A stretch of DNA of 64,000 bases from Poseidonibacter parvus (GCF_001956695.1 NZ_CP019070.1:1860001-1924000); one strand, 5' to 3'; positions 24,774 to 32,996 are shown, numbered from the stretch's first letter. Notes: generated from the sequence alone by a model not told the origin. Numbers and translations: made by a program.

Positions 24774-25754
24774 ATGAAATTATTTCTTTTACTCTTTTCT
24801 TTCTTATTTACAATAAATTTATCAGCTGAAGTTTTCTCAATAAATTTAGAAAATGATGTAGTTGATGGAAAAGATAAGCACTATACAAATGGTACTTCTT
24901 TTATGTATTTAAGTAACAAAGATACAAATGATTTAGATAAATATGATAATAAACTTTTTGAATACCTCACTTTAATACCAACTTTAACAAATAATACAAA
25001 GCATCAATCTCTTGGTCTTACTTACTCACAACTAGCCTTTACACCAGATGACTTAGAAAGAAGAGATAAAATAGTTAAAGATGTTCCTTATGCAGGTGTT
25101 ATTACTTTAGATTTTTCTCTTTTTAAATGGAATGAAAAACTATTTCATAATTATATGTTAACACTAGGAATGGTAGGTCCTAGTACAAAAACCGCTCAGT
25201 TTCAAAAGGCCTATCATAACATTACAGGAAATACAAAACCAAAAGGCTGGGACAATCAGTTAAAAGATAATTTTTTATATAACTTTGCATACTCATTTGG
25301 GTATAAAAATTTTGAAAATAAGTTTGATTATGGAAAAATGGATTTAACAAGTAATGCAAGAATAGATATAGGTAACTATAATCGTGCTGTAATGATTAGT
25401 TCAATGATAAGATATGGAGATAATTATCCAAATAACTTTAATACTTTAGGTAGATTAATAGGTTCAAATAGTGATAAACTTTTAAATATAGATGAGAAAA
25501 GAAATGATAATTTTGCTTGGTCTATATCTTATGGATTAGGATATACCTACACTGATTATTTCTATATAAATGACTATGATAAATCTTATGAATTAGAAAA
25601 AATAAAAGATACTTTTACTCAATTGATTTCTGTAGACACATTTTTTGATGCATTTATCTTATCTTTTAATTTTAAAACTTCAAAATTTATTTTTACAAAT
25701 GAAAATAGTACAAGAGAAAACTGGGGAGGAGTAAGTTTAAGTTATATTTTCTAA
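24774..25754 (+). CDS. Lipid A deacylase LpxR family (DUF2219) outer-membrane protein
   Basis: A 326-residue exported protein. Residues 1-18 are a signal peptide. The mature start FSINLENDVVDGKDKHYTNG is the characteristic LpxR/DUF2219 opening, with the Asn-Asp and Tyr-Thr-Asn-Gly residues of the active site. The rest alternates like a 12-strand outer-membrane barrel, with YAGVITLDF and an aromatic C-terminus (YIF). LpxR removes the 3'-acyloxyacyl group from lipid A, altering host recognition and membrane properties. Enzyme activity here is inferred from family. It is followed by the TonB-C-like gene. Confidence 0.85.
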   Translation: MKLFLLLFSFLFTINLSAEVFSINLENDVVDGKDKHYTNGTSFMYLSNKDTNDLDKYDNKLFEYLTLIPTLTNNTKHQSLGLTYSQLAFTPDDLERRDKIVKDVPYAGVITLDFSLFKWNEKLFHNYMLTLGMVGPSTKTAQFQKAYHNITGNTKPKGWDNQLKDNFLYNFAYSFGYKNFENKFDYGKMDLTSNARIDIGNYNRAVMISSMIRYGDNYPNNFNTLGRLIGSNSDKLLNIDEKRNDNFAWSISYGLGYTYTDYFYINDYDKSYELEKIKDTFTQLISVDTFFDAFILSFNFKTSKFIFTNENSTRENWGGVSLSYIF

Positions 25755-25829
25755 TTTTATTTTACCTTATAGAAAAGATGCTAAACTTCTAACAAATAAA
25801 AATATTTTACATTATTTAAAAGGATAATT

Positions 25830-26450
25830 ATGAACCATAGAGGCAAATCATTTTTTGAAGATACATTAATTATACTAGTAGTTATTGGGATTTTATATGG
25901 TTTATATTCTTTCTTTTTTTCATCAGAAACAAATACAACAAAGCCTAAAAATGAAATAGTAGTAATAGAAAAAAGTACAGTAAAAGAAAATAATGTAGAT
26001 AATACTACAGAAAAGATTATTGAAAAAGAAATAAAAAAAGACGAAAATACTAAAGAAAGCATAAAAGAGAATATTCAAGAAACTAAAAAAGATAAAAGTG
26101 AAGAAACAAAAAACATTCTAAAAACTTTTAATGAACCTATAATAAAAAAAGAAGCAACAAACATTACTAGTTCAGATACAGTAGAATCTTTTTATAAAGC
26201 TATTGAACAAAAGATTTATGCAAATATTTCAAATAATATTAAAAAAGAGACGATAAATAGATTTAATCCTCTAGAGATTAGAGTAACTATTTTAAAAAAT
26301 GGGAAATATGAGCAGCTTACTTTTATAAAAGGTGATAGGAATCATTTTAATTCAATAAAATCATCAGTATTAGAGATATTTCCATTAGACATAAATCCGT
26401 CTATAAAAGATAAATTTCCAAGATATTTTAGAATGAAAGTACAACACTAG
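25830..26450 (+). CDS. Single-span membrane protein with a TonB/TolA C-terminal-like domain
   Basis: Not firmly recognised. Residues about 12-31 (TLIILVVIGILYGLYSFFF) are one membrane helix near the N-terminus. A lysine/glutamate-rich low-complexity spacer runs to about residue 115. The last 85 residues are a compact domain, YKAIEQKIYANISNNI followed by LEIRVTILKNGKYEQLTF and PRYFRMKV. Short anchor, charged spacer and small C-terminal domain is the plan of TonB and TolA, and the strand pattern is compatible. It could be an energy transducer or an unrelated anchored protein. AAAGGA precedes the ATG. Confidence 0.7.
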   Translation: MNHRGKSFFEDTLIILVVIGILYGLYSFFFSSETNTTKPKNEIVVIEKSTVKENNVDNTTEKIIEKEIKKDENTKESIKENIQETKKDKSEETKNILKTFNEPIIKKEATNITSSDTVESFYKAIEQKIYANISNNIKKETINRFNPLEIRVTILKNGKYEQLTFIKGDRNHFNSIKSSVLEIFPLDINPSIKDKFPRYFRMKVQH

Positions 26451-26458
26451 AGATAAAA

Positions 26459-26941
26459 CTATATACTCTTATCTCCTCTTAAAGCAGAACGTGAAGCTTT
26501 ATCAACAATATTAAAAATATTATCAATATCATTTTTTAAACTATTTTTTTTGTGACCTTCTACTTTTATAAACTCACAATTATATTTTTGGGTAAGTTCA
26601 AAAAACTTTTTATAAAGCTGGCTATTATTTAAAATTTTTCCTGAACTAGAATGATAATTTAAACTTTTCAGCTTCTCTTTCCTTTTAGGAAGTCCTATAA
26701 TATTTTGGCAATCAGTATAGATTTTAATAAAACTTTCTTTTTTATCAATATCTTCTAAAGCCCAAAGAAAAGTTTGAATTTCTAATTTTGTTGATGATGT
26801 ATTTTCAAATCTTTGAAGAATTACTTTTGATTTTAAATACTCTAAATCATAGTTTTCATCATCTATTAAAACATAGGCACCAAATCCTATCTTTTCTTGT
26901 GGATTACAGCTTCCATCTACAAATAACTTAATATTTTTCAT
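26459..26941 (-). CDS. Ribonuclease HI family protein
   Basis: A 160-residue RNase H fold protein expected to cut RNA in RNA/DNA hybrids. The acidic catalytic residues are visible in order: Asp in KLFVDGSCNPQ, Glu in SSTKLEIQTFLWAL, Asp in IYTDCQNI and a late Asp in VDKASRSALR. The middle is atypical (ILQRFENTSSTKLE, then a long KEKLKSLNYHSSSGKI insertion), so it is a divergent member. Its start overlaps the stop of the upstream DUF4395 gene by 4 bases (ATGA), implying translational coupling. Confidence 0.82.
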   Translation of the reverse strand: MKNIKLFVDGSCNPQEKIGFGAYVLIDDENYDLEYLKSKVILQRFENTSSTKLEIQTFLWALEDIDKKESFIKIYTDCQNIIGLPKRKEKLKSLNYHSSSGKILNNSQLYKKFFELTQKYNCEFIKVEGHKKNSLKNDIDNIFNIVDKASRSALRGDKSI

Positions 26942-27654
26942 TTACAATTATGACTTTTCCACATTTGTTCATGTCCCATATCTATTGCCCATTGTGGAGC
27001 TTGACAATCATCTTTGATTTTAATATCTAACATAATCTCTTTTGATACTTTATATTTATAATTATTTAAGTAAAAATAAATTGATGAAAATAAGATTGTA
27101 AAACAAAATAAAAGAATTATTTTGCTTTTATAATCTTTTTTCTTTTTTCTATCATCAATTTCACAAACATCTCCTGCACATTTGTTTACATTTATATTTA
27201 TTTTTTTATAAAGCAAGCACCCAAGACATATTCCAAAAGCAGACTCTAAAAAAAGTAGTACTAAACAAAGAACACATATAAGTAATCTTATAGGAGACAT
27301 AAAATCAAAAACAATAAAAAAAGCCATTATAAAACCAAGAAGTACTCCAAGAATCCATGCAAATTTTTTAGGTTTAGCTTCAACCCAGTTTTCTTTTTGA
27401 TTTGAAACAATTAAAGAAGCTAATATCATATAAGGAGCGTATTTTGGATTTATAAATACTCTAATAACAAACTCAATAATAAATGTAATTGAGAAAAGTT
27501 CCGCCCAAAATAAACTATTTATTAAAAAAACTGAAAAAAGACTAAGAATTCCTAATAAGAACATAATTCCAGCACTCGCTCGTGCATCATTTTCATTTAT
27601 AACTTTAAAGTCATATTCATCTACAGTTTCACCAAAACTAATGTATTTACCCAT
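26938..27654 (-). CDS. DUF4395 family membrane protein
   Basis: A 238-residue inner-membrane protein with about five helices. The N-terminal FKVINENDARASAGIMFLLG and FINPKYAPYMILASLIV mark the DUF4395 family, of unknown function. A loop near residue 155 carries a CxxC-like ICLGCLLY and a later KCAGDVCEI, so a redox or metal role for the cysteines is possible. The last 50 residues are probably outside the membrane after a final helix. It is translationally coupled to the RNase H gene by an ATGA overlap. Confidence 0.75.
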   Translation of the reverse strand: MGKYISFGETVDEYDFKVINENDARASAGIMFLLGILSLFSVFLINSLFWAELFSITFIIEFVIRVFINPKYAPYMILASLIVSNQKENWVEAKPKKFAWILGVLLGFIMAFFIVFDFMSPIRLLICVLCLVLLFLESAFGICLGCLLYKKININVNKCAGDVCEIDDRKKKKDYKSKIILLFCFTILFSSIYFYLNNYKYKVSKEIMLDIKIKDDCQAPQWAIDMGHEQMWKSHNCK

Positions 27655-27750
27655 TAAATAATTCCTTTATTTTTTGTATTTTAGCATAATTAAAAATAAA
27701 GAAATTTATTTCAATTTGTAATATTTTAAATGTAGTAATTATTTTTATAC

Positions 27751-27756
27751 TATAAT
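27751..27756 (+). promoter_or_regulatory. -10 element of radA
   Basis: TATAAT in a very T/A-rich gap lies 30 bases before the radA ATG, which has an AAAAGG ribosome site. The upstream T-rich runs resemble the periodic T tracts of vegetative promoters in this phylum. Confidence 0.45.
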
Positions 27757-27785
27757 TCAAATATAAAAGAATAAAAGGTTAATTA

Positions 27786-29135
27786 ATGGCTAAGAAAAAA
27801 ACATCACTATTTGAATGTCAATCATGTGGAGAACAGTCTACAAAATGGCTTGGAAAATGTCCAAGTTGTGGTTCTTGGGATTCATTTATTGAGTTAAACC
27901 ATGACCAACAAGAAGTACTTAAACAAACTTCAAAAGTAATAAACACACAAACAAAAGCAACACCTATAACACAAATCAAACAAGATGATGTAATAAGATT
28001 TTCATCAAATAATGATGAATTTGACTTAGTATTAGGTGGAGGAATAGTTCCTGGAAGTCTAACTTTAATTGGAGGAAGCCCAGGAGTTGGAAAGTCAACT
28101 CTACTTTTAAAAGTTGCAGGCTCAATTGCAAGTAGTGGTAAAAAAGTATTATATGTTTCAGGGGAAGAAAGTGCTGGACAGATTAAACTTCGTGCAAATA
28201 GACTTGATGCAAACCATGATAATGTATATTTATTAAGTGAAATAAAATTAGAAGAAATTCAAGATGAACTATTAAGAGTTGATTATGAAGTTGTGATTAT
28301 TGATTCTATTCAAACAATTTACTCTTCAAATCTTACAAGTGCACCAGGAAGTGTTTCTCAAGTTAGAGAGATTACTTTTGAGCTTATGAGAAAAGCAAAA
28401 GAATCAAATATTGCAATGTTTATAATAGGACATATCACAAAAGATGGAAGTATAGCAGGTCCAAGAGTTTTAGAGCATATGGTTGATACTGTTTTATATT
28501 TTGAAGGTGAATCAAGTAAAGAATTAAGAATGCTTCGAGGTTTCAAAAATAGATTTGGTTCAACATCAGAAATTGGAATTTTTGAAATGACAGCTGAGGG
28601 TTTAATATCTGCTAAAGATATTGCTTCAAAATTCTTTGATAAATCAAAAGCACAAAGTGGTTCAGCATTAACTATTTCAATGGAAGGAAGTCGTGCTTTA
28701 ATACTTGAAGTTCAAGCACTTGTAACAGAAAGTACTTATCCAAATCCCAAAAGAAGCGCAACTGGTTTTGATGCAAATAGATTAAATATGCTTTTAGCAC
28801 TACTTGAAAAGAAAATTGATTTACCACTTAATAACTATGATGTATTTATAAATATTTCAGGTGGAATAAAAATTAAAGAAAGTTCTGCAGATTTAGCAGT
28901 GGTTGCTGCTATTATTTCATCATTTAGAGATAGACCTATTTCTAAAGAGTCTGTATTTATTGGAGAAGTTTCATTAACAGGTGAAATTAAAGATGTTTAT
29001 TCAATTGATATGAGATTAAAAGAAGCACAAGCACAAGGTATTAAAAAAGCTGTAATTGCTCAAAAAACTAAATTAAAACTAAGTCTAAAAGAGTTCCCTG
29101 TAGATGAAGTATCTAAAATGATAGAACTGTTTTAA
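27786..29135 (+). CDS. radA: DNA repair protein RadA
   Basis: A RecA-like ATPase that helps branch migration in recombinational repair. The 449 residues contain an N-terminal C4 zinc finger (CQSCGEQSTKWLGKCPSCG), a RecA core with Walker A GGSPGVGKST, the family-specific KNRFG motif, and a C-terminal Lon-like domain from about residue 285. All are intact. It stands alone with its own promoter and ends in a strong hairpin. Confidence 0.96.
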   Translation: MAKKKTSLFECQSCGEQSTKWLGKCPSCGSWDSFIELNHDQQEVLKQTSKVINTQTKATPITQIKQDDVIRFSSNNDEFDLVLGGGIVPGSLTLIGGSPGVGKSTLLLKVAGSIASSGKKVLYVSGEESAGQIKLRANRLDANHDNVYLLSEIKLEEIQDELLRVDYEVVIIDSIQTIYSSNLTSAPGSVSQVREITFELMRKAKESNIAMFIIGHITKDGSIAGPRVLEHMVDTVLYFEGESSKELRMLRGFKNRFGSTSEIGIFEMTAEGLISAKDIASKFFDKSKAQSGSALTISMEGSRALILEVQALVTESTYPNPKRSATGFDANRLNMLLALLEKKIDLPLNNYDVFINISGGIKIKESSADLAVVAAIISSFRDRPISKESVFIGEVSLTGEIKDVYSIDMRLKEAQAQGIKKAVIAQKTKLKLSLKEFPVDEVSKMIELF

Positions 29136-29151
29136 AATAGTTCTATCATTT
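29116..29151. terminator. Two-way terminator over the radA stop codon
   Basis: AAATGATAGAACT and AGTTCTATCATTT are a perfect 13-bp inverted repeat around a 10-base loop containing the radA TAA. It lies between convergent radA and the thioesterase gene. Confidence 0.65.
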
Positions 29152-29165
29152 AAATTCTTTATATT

Positions 29166-29570
29166 TTACTTAGACACTCTTTTTTTAGCACCATCCATCA
29201 ATCTTTGTGTTGAAACAATTGCACGTGTGTGTGTTCCTGTTCCAATTTTTCCAGCAGAATCAACAACTTCAATTGTAAACTTATAAAGCTTTCCCTCCAT
29301 ACCATCAAACTTTGCAGTTGAAACAGCAGTATCACCTTCAAGTGTTGGTGCTAAATGAGTAATATTTACACCAACACCAACTGACAATTCTCCTTCTTGT
29401 AGAAAAGGAATTAAAATCTTTGCAGCTGAACATTCCATAAGTGCTACCATTCTTGCAGTTGCAAATACATCTGGAAAACCATCATGTTCTGATATTTTTA
29501 AATTACTTGCTAAATCTGATTGTTTTACTTTAAATTCTATTTTATCTTCTGTTCCAATTTCTAAACCCAT
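29166..29570 (-). CDS. Thioesterase family protein (hotdog fold)
   Basis: A 134-residue hotdog-fold protein of the group that includes fluoroacetyl-CoA thioesterase-like enzymes. Visible pieces are FPDVFATARMVALMECSAAKI, with the catalytic glutamate helix, SVGVGVNITHLAPTLEGD, with the conserved histidine strand, and a closing GTGTHTRAIVS. The natural acyl-CoA substrate is unknown; resistance to fluoroacetate should not be inferred. GGGA lies before the ATG. It is convergent with radA and divergent from ybeY. Confidence 0.82.
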   Translation of the reverse strand: MGLEIGTEDKIEFKVKQSDLASNLKISEHDGFPDVFATARMVALMECSAAKILIPFLQEGELSVGVGVNITHLAPTLEGDTAVSTAKFDGMEGKLYKFTIEVVDSAGKIGTGTHTRAIVSTQRLMDGAKKRVSK

Positions 29571-29637
29571 ATTAAGTCCCTTAAAATTAATTTTGATTTA
29601 TTCTAACATAGAATTAACCTTGTAATATATAAAACTT

Positions 29638-29646
29638 TGATATAAT
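29638..29646 (+). promoter_or_regulatory. Extended -10 promoter of ybeY
   Basis: TG-A-TATAAT ends 20 bases before the ybeY ATG, leaving a very short leader with AAAGGG. It is the same arrangement as at 3429. Confidence 0.5.
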
Positions 29647-29666
29647 CGCGAAATTAAAGGGAAAAA

Positions 29667-30086
29667 ATGATTGATATTGAAAATAACACTTCATTTATAG
29701 CTCCTATATCAAAAATTGAAGATATTACTAAAACACTTACAAATAAAGATATTGAGCTTATAATTGTACATAATGATGAGATTCAAGAGCTAAATAATGA
29801 ACATAGAAATATAGATAAAGCAACAGATGTTTTATCATTTCCTCTAGAGTTTGATATGCCAAATATGCCTTTGGGTTCAATTGTTATATCACTTGATTAT
29901 GTTGAAGAAAAAGCAAAAGAGTACAAGCACTCAAAAGAAGAAGAGTTTATACTTTTATTTATTCATGGTCTTTTACATCTTCTAGGGTTTGATCATGAAG
30001 TTGATAATGGTGAGCATAGATTAAAAGAAGAAGAGTTAATCAATCAATTTAATTTACCAAATAGTTTAATAGTAAGGAATTCATAA
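29667..30086 (+). CDS. ybeY: rRNA maturation RNase YbeY
   Basis: A zinc-dependent endoribonuclease for 16S rRNA 3'-end maturation and ribosome quality control. At 139 residues it is of normal size. It carries the metal motif HGLLHLLGFDHE (H-x3-H-x5-H) near the C-terminus, and the family segment LNNEHRNIDKATDVLSFP upstream. The antiporter gene starts one base after its stop, with its ribosome site inside ybeY, so the two form one transcript. Confidence 0.95.
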   Translation: MIDIENNTSFIAPISKIEDITKTLTNKDIELIIVHNDEIQELNNEHRNIDKATDVLSFPLEFDMPNMPLGSIVISLDYVEEKAKEYKHSKEEEFILLFIHGLLHLLGFDHEVDNGEHRLKEEELINQFNLPNSLIVRNS

Positions 30087-30087
30087 A

Positions 30088-31008
30088 ATGGACATTTTAA
30101 TATTTATAGTTTCAATGGCAGCACTTATTTATGGTGCTGATTACATCATTGAACAAAGTGAAAAAATAGCACTTCATTATAATATCTCAAGTTTTGTTAT
30201 AGGTGCAACACTGGTAGCTCTTGGGACTTCATTACCTGAAATGGCAGTTTCAATGTCGGCTACAGTAAAAGGAAGTGGAGATATTGCAGTTGCAAATGTA
30301 ATTGGAAGTACAATTTTTAATATTTCACTAGTTTTAGGAGTTGTATTTTTAATTGCAAAAAAAGTTAGTCCTAAAAGAGATTTATTTGCAAAAGATTCAG
30401 CATGGTCTCTTTTCCCAATTTTAGCATTTATTTTAATGGGTATAGATGGAAAAATAAACTTTGTTGATGGTATTTTATTTTTAGCTTTAATGGCTGGATA
30501 TTTAATGTTCTTAATTTCAAGCAATTCAATGGAAGAAATTGATGAAGAATTAGCAAAAGAAAAATTTGCTTGGGGAAAAACTGCAGGATTATTAGTAATT
30601 GGATTTATATTTGTAGTAGTTGGTGCTGATTTTGCAATTGATTCAGCTTCTAATATTGCAAGAGATTTTGGTATTTCTGAGTGGGTTATTGGATTATTCT
30701 TAATTGCTTTTGGAACATCTTTACCTGAACTTACAATTTCTATTAAATCAGCAATGAATAATAACACTGATTTAGCAATTGGTAATATTATTGGATCAAA
30801 CGTTGCAAACTTTACAATGGTTTTAGGAGTATCATCTTTAATAAATCCACTTAACGTAGATCTAAGTGCTAATTTCTTTGATATTGCAGCTGCATTTATA
30901 GCATCACTTATGTTAGTATTTATAACTGCTAATAAACTTTATAATAAATCTGCAGGAATTGCATTAATGGTGATTTTAGCTCTTGTAGTACAAAATAGTC
31001 TAGCTTAA
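30088..31008 (+). CDS. Calcium/sodium antiporter (YrbG-like, CaCA family)
   Basis: An inner-membrane cation exchanger of 306 residues with about ten helices. The two inverted alpha-repeats are clear: GTSLPEMAVSMSA with ANVIGSTIFNISLVLG in the first half, and GTSLPELTISIKSA with GNIIGSNVANFTMVLG in the second. The glutamates in both GTSLPE motifs are the ion ligands. Family members exchange Ca2+ for Na+ or H+. Length is usual and the gene is co-transcribed with ybeY. Confidence 0.92.
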   Translation: MDILIFIVSMAALIYGADYIIEQSEKIALHYNISSFVIGATLVALGTSLPEMAVSMSATVKGSGDIAVANVIGSTIFNISLVLGVVFLIAKKVSPKRDLFAKDSAWSLFPILAFILMGIDGKINFVDGILFLALMAGYLMFLISSNSMEEIDEELAKEKFAWGKTAGLLVIGFIFVVVGADFAIDSASNIARDFGISEWVIGLFLIAFGTSLPELTISIKSAMNNNTDLAIGNIIGSNVANFTMVLGVSSLINPLNVDLSANFFDIAAAFIASLMLVFITANKLYNKSAGIALMVILALVVQNSLA

Positions 31009-31023
31009 AACTAGACTATTTTG
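30991..31023. terminator. Two-way terminator over the antiporter stop codon
   Basis: CAAAATAGTCTAG and CTAGACTATTTTG form a perfect 13-bp inverted repeat with a 7-base loop that includes the TAA. It separates the antiporter gene from the convergent Fur-family gene and ends with TTTTG on one side and TTTTG on the other. Confidence 0.7.
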
Positions 31024-31031
31024 TTGTATAA

Positions 31032-31436
31032 TTAGTGTTTACAGTTAGGACAAAGTCCACTTAAAACTAAATTTGTAGAGTCAATCTCGAACTTGCTAAT
31101 TGTAGCTACTTCATCTAGTACACTTTGTACATTTAATGTAATATCTTCAATATTTCCGCATAATGAACATACTAAATGAGCATGTTCATTTTTAACTAAT
31201 TCAAAAACTGACTTAGTATTTGGAAGTTTTACTTCTGAAAGAAAAACCTTTTCAATCATTGCATTAACATTCTTGTATATAGTAGCAAGAGAAATTGAAG
31301 GGAACTTTGCAAGTAATTTTTGGTAAAGTTCATCAATATTCATATGTCCATTCATATAAAGCTCTTCTACAATAGCAACTCTTTGAGGTGTAACTTTTAG
31401 ATTATATTCTTTTAATAAAACTGTATAGTTTGTCAT
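31032..31436 (-). CDS. Fur-family transcriptional regulator, probably PerR
   Basis: A 134-residue metal-dependent repressor. The winged helix (residues 10-80) has LKVTPQRVAIVEEL and PSISLATIYKNVNAMIE. The C-terminal part has the metal site EHAHLVCSLCG and a structural zinc pair CSLCG...CPNC. Its divergent partner encodes peroxide-defence desulforubrerythrins, which in Campylobacter are under PerR/Fur control, so PerR is the better guess, though sequence alone does not separate the two. AAAGGA precedes the ATG. It may regulate itself through the shared 178-base gap. Confidence 0.85.
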   Translation of the reverse strand: MTNYTVLLKEYNLKVTPQRVAIVEELYMNGHMNIDELYQKLLAKFPSISLATIYKNVNAMIEKVFLSEVKLPNTKSVFELVKNEHAHLVCSLCGNIEDITLNVQSVLDEVATISKFEIDSTNLVLSGLCPNCKH

Positions 31437-31519
31437 ATCTTATCCTTTCGTGAAATTTTATAATATTTATATTCATTCACATATTTTTTTAAATTTGAAG
31501 AATTATAACATATATTTTA

Positions 31520-31544
31520 TTAAAGGAAAATAATTTTCCTTTAA
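31520..31544. promoter_or_regulatory. Candidate operator 1 upstream of the desulforubrerythrin genes
   Basis: A perfect dyad, TTAAAGGAAAA - TAA - TTTTCCTTTAA (11-bp arms, 3-base spacer), sits just upstream of a -10-like TATACT at 31557-31562. Its core GGAAAA-N3-TTTTCC recurs at 31572. Both lie between divergent promoters, so they are more likely operator sites than terminators. Confidence 0.6.
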
Positions 31545-31556
31545 GTTTAATTATAT

Positions 31557-31562
31557 TATACT
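31557..31562 (+). promoter_or_regulatory. -10-like element of the first desulforubrerythrin gene
   Basis: TATACT within TTATATTATACTTT, 53 bases before the ATG. It is bracketed by the two GGAAAA-N3-TTTTCC dyads, which would overlap the -35 region and the early transcript. Confidence 0.4.
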
Positions 31563-31571
31563 TTCTTCAAC

Positions 31572-31586
31572 GGAAAAAAATTTTCC
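31572..31586. promoter_or_regulatory. Candidate operator 2 upstream of the desulforubrerythrin genes
   Basis: GGAAAA-AAA-TTTTCC repeats the core of the dyad at 31520 with the same 3-base spacer. The two centres are 47 bases apart. It would lie just after the transcription start. Confidence 0.55.
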
Positions 31587-31614
31587 ATAAATAAAATTTA
31601 TCAAGGAATTTAAA

Positions 31615-32280
31615 ATGAAACAATATCAAACATATAAATGTAACACATGTGGATGTGAAGTAGAAGTGCAAGAAGCAAATGAACAAGCAAAATTATCTTG
31701 CTGTGGAACTGAAATGGAAATGATTACAGAAAACTTAACTGCAGTTAATTTAATGAAAGCCTTTGCAGGTGAATCTCAAGCTAGAAATAAATATGAGTTC
31801 TTTGGCGAAATTGCATTTGAAGAAGGTTTACATAGAATTGCTAGATTCTTTAAAGAAGCAGCTGAGAATGAAAAGTACCATGCTATTGCAGAATTAAAAG
31901 CTTATAATAAACTAGTTAATAATGTTGAATTAGATTCAACTGCAAATAATATTCAATATGCAGCAGACGGTGAAAAATACGAGCATGAAGAAATGTATCC
32001 AAACTTTGAAGCAATTGCAAAAGAAGAAGGTTTAAAAGAAATTGCTAGAATGTTTAAAGGTATTGGAAAAGTTGAAGTTGAGCATGAAAGAGAATACTTA
32101 GAATTAAAAGAAGAATTAATAAAAGAAGGCTTCTTAGAATCTGATGATAAAGATGAAGAATGGGTTTGTGAAGTATGTGGTCACGTTCACAGAGGGAAAA
32201 AACCACCTAAAGCTTGTCCTTTATGTGCAGTTGAAAAAGAATATTTCAAAAAGAGAAATAAAGACGTAACAGTAGGATAA
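31615..32280 (+). CDS. Desulforubrerythrin (peroxide-reducing diiron protein), first copy
   Basis: A cytoplasmic peroxidase-type protein of 221 residues with three metal modules. Residues 1-35 form a desulforedoxin-like Cys4 site (YKCNTCGCEVE then LSCCG). The four-helix diiron domain follows, with ligand helices around NLMKAFAGESQARNKYEF and EAAENEKYHAIAELKAY. The C-terminal rubredoxin site is WVCEVCGHVHRG with CPLC. This layout matches the desulforubrerythrin described in Campylobacter jejuni. Such proteins reduce H2O2 at the diiron centre with electrons passed through the rubredoxin irons. It faces the PerR/Fur gene. Confidence 0.92.
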   Translation: MKQYQTYKCNTCGCEVEVQEANEQAKLSCCGTEMEMITENLTAVNLMKAFAGESQARNKYEFFGEIAFEEGLHRIARFFKEAAENEKYHAIAELKAYNKLVNNVELDSTANNIQYAADGEKYEHEEMYPNFEAIAKEEGLKEIARMFKGIGKVEVEHEREYLELKEELIKEGFLESDDKDEEWVCEVCGHVHRGKKPPKACPLCAVEKEYFKKRNKDVTVG

Positions 32281-32284
32281 TTTA

Positions 32285-32320
32285 AGAGTAATTTTATACG
32301 AATAGGACTAAAATTACTTT
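32285..32320 (+). terminator. Hairpin between the two desulforubrerythrin genes
   Basis: AGTAATTTTA and TAAAATTACT form a 10-bp perfect inverted repeat, extendable by a G-T and an A-T pair, in the 65-base gap between the paralogs. It is followed by TTATC. It may partly end transcription after the first gene, or protect its mRNA end. Confidence 0.45.
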
Positions 32321-32345
32321 ATCAAAAACATAAGAGGAAGTAATA

Positions 32346-32996
32346 ATGAAACAGTACGAAACATATAGATGTAACAAATGTGGTAATGAAGTAGAAGTTC
32401 AAAACGTTGGTGGAGGGAAACTTACATGCTGTGGCGATGAAATGGAAATGATTACAGAAAATTTAACTGCGGTTAATTTAATGAAAGCATTTGCTGGTGA
32501 ATCAATGGCTAGAAACAAGTATGAATATTTTGCAAAAATTGCACAAAAAGAAGGTTACAGAGATATTGCTGAACATTTCCAAAGAGCTGCTAATAATGAA
32601 AAAATGCATGCAAAACTTGAGCTTAAAATGTACAATGAAATGACAATAGGCAAAGAGTTTGGAGATACTGTTGAAAACCTTAAATATGCAATTGAGGGTG
32701 AATCTTATGAAAATGTAACAATGTACCCTGATTTTGCAGCTATTGCAAAAGAAGAAGGACATAAAGAAGTTGCAAGAATTCTTGCAGGAATTGGTAAAAT
32801 TGAAATTGAGCATGAAAATATGTATAGAATGCTACTTAAAAGACTTGAAACTGGTGCAGAGCATGAAAGTGAAGAGGAAGAAGAGTGGATTTGTGAAGTA
32901 TGTGGACATGTTCATAGAGGTAAAAAAGCACTAAAAATGTGTCCTGTATGTAAGCATCCTCAAGAGTATCAATCAAGATTAAATTCTAAAAAGTAA
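32346..32996 (+). CDS. Desulforubrerythrin, second copy
   Basis: A 216-residue paralog of the preceding gene with the same three modules: N-terminal YRCNKCGNEVE with LTCCG, the diiron four-helix bundle (LMKAFAGESMARNKYEYF, AANNEKMHAKLELKMY), and C-terminal WICEVCGHVHRG with CPVC. The core helix shared with the first copy is almost identical in protein but differs at synonymous sites, so the duplication is not very recent. GAGGAAG gives a strong ribosome site. Both copies probably answer peroxide stress; division of labour is unknown. Confidence 0.92.
   Translation: MKQYETYRCNKCGNEVEVQNVGGGKLTCCGDEMEMITENLTAVNLMKAFAGESMARNKYEYFAKIAQKEGYRDIAEHFQRAANNEKMHAKLELKMYNEMTIGKEFGDTVENLKYAIEGESYENVTMYPDFAAIAKEEGHKEVARILAGIGKIEIEHENMYRMLLKRLETGAEHESEEEEEWICEVCGHVHRGKKALKMCPVCKHPQEYQSRLNSKK

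Noticed and set aside
30177-30767. 196-codon open frame on the minus strand
   Set aside because: It is antisense to the calcium/sodium antiporter, whose repeats and motifs are complete; the long frame arises from the hydrophobic codon pattern.
31520-31544. Perfect dyad as an intrinsic terminator
   Set aside because: It lies upstream of both divergent genes, so no transcript needs to end here, and no T run follows on either side. An operator is more likely.
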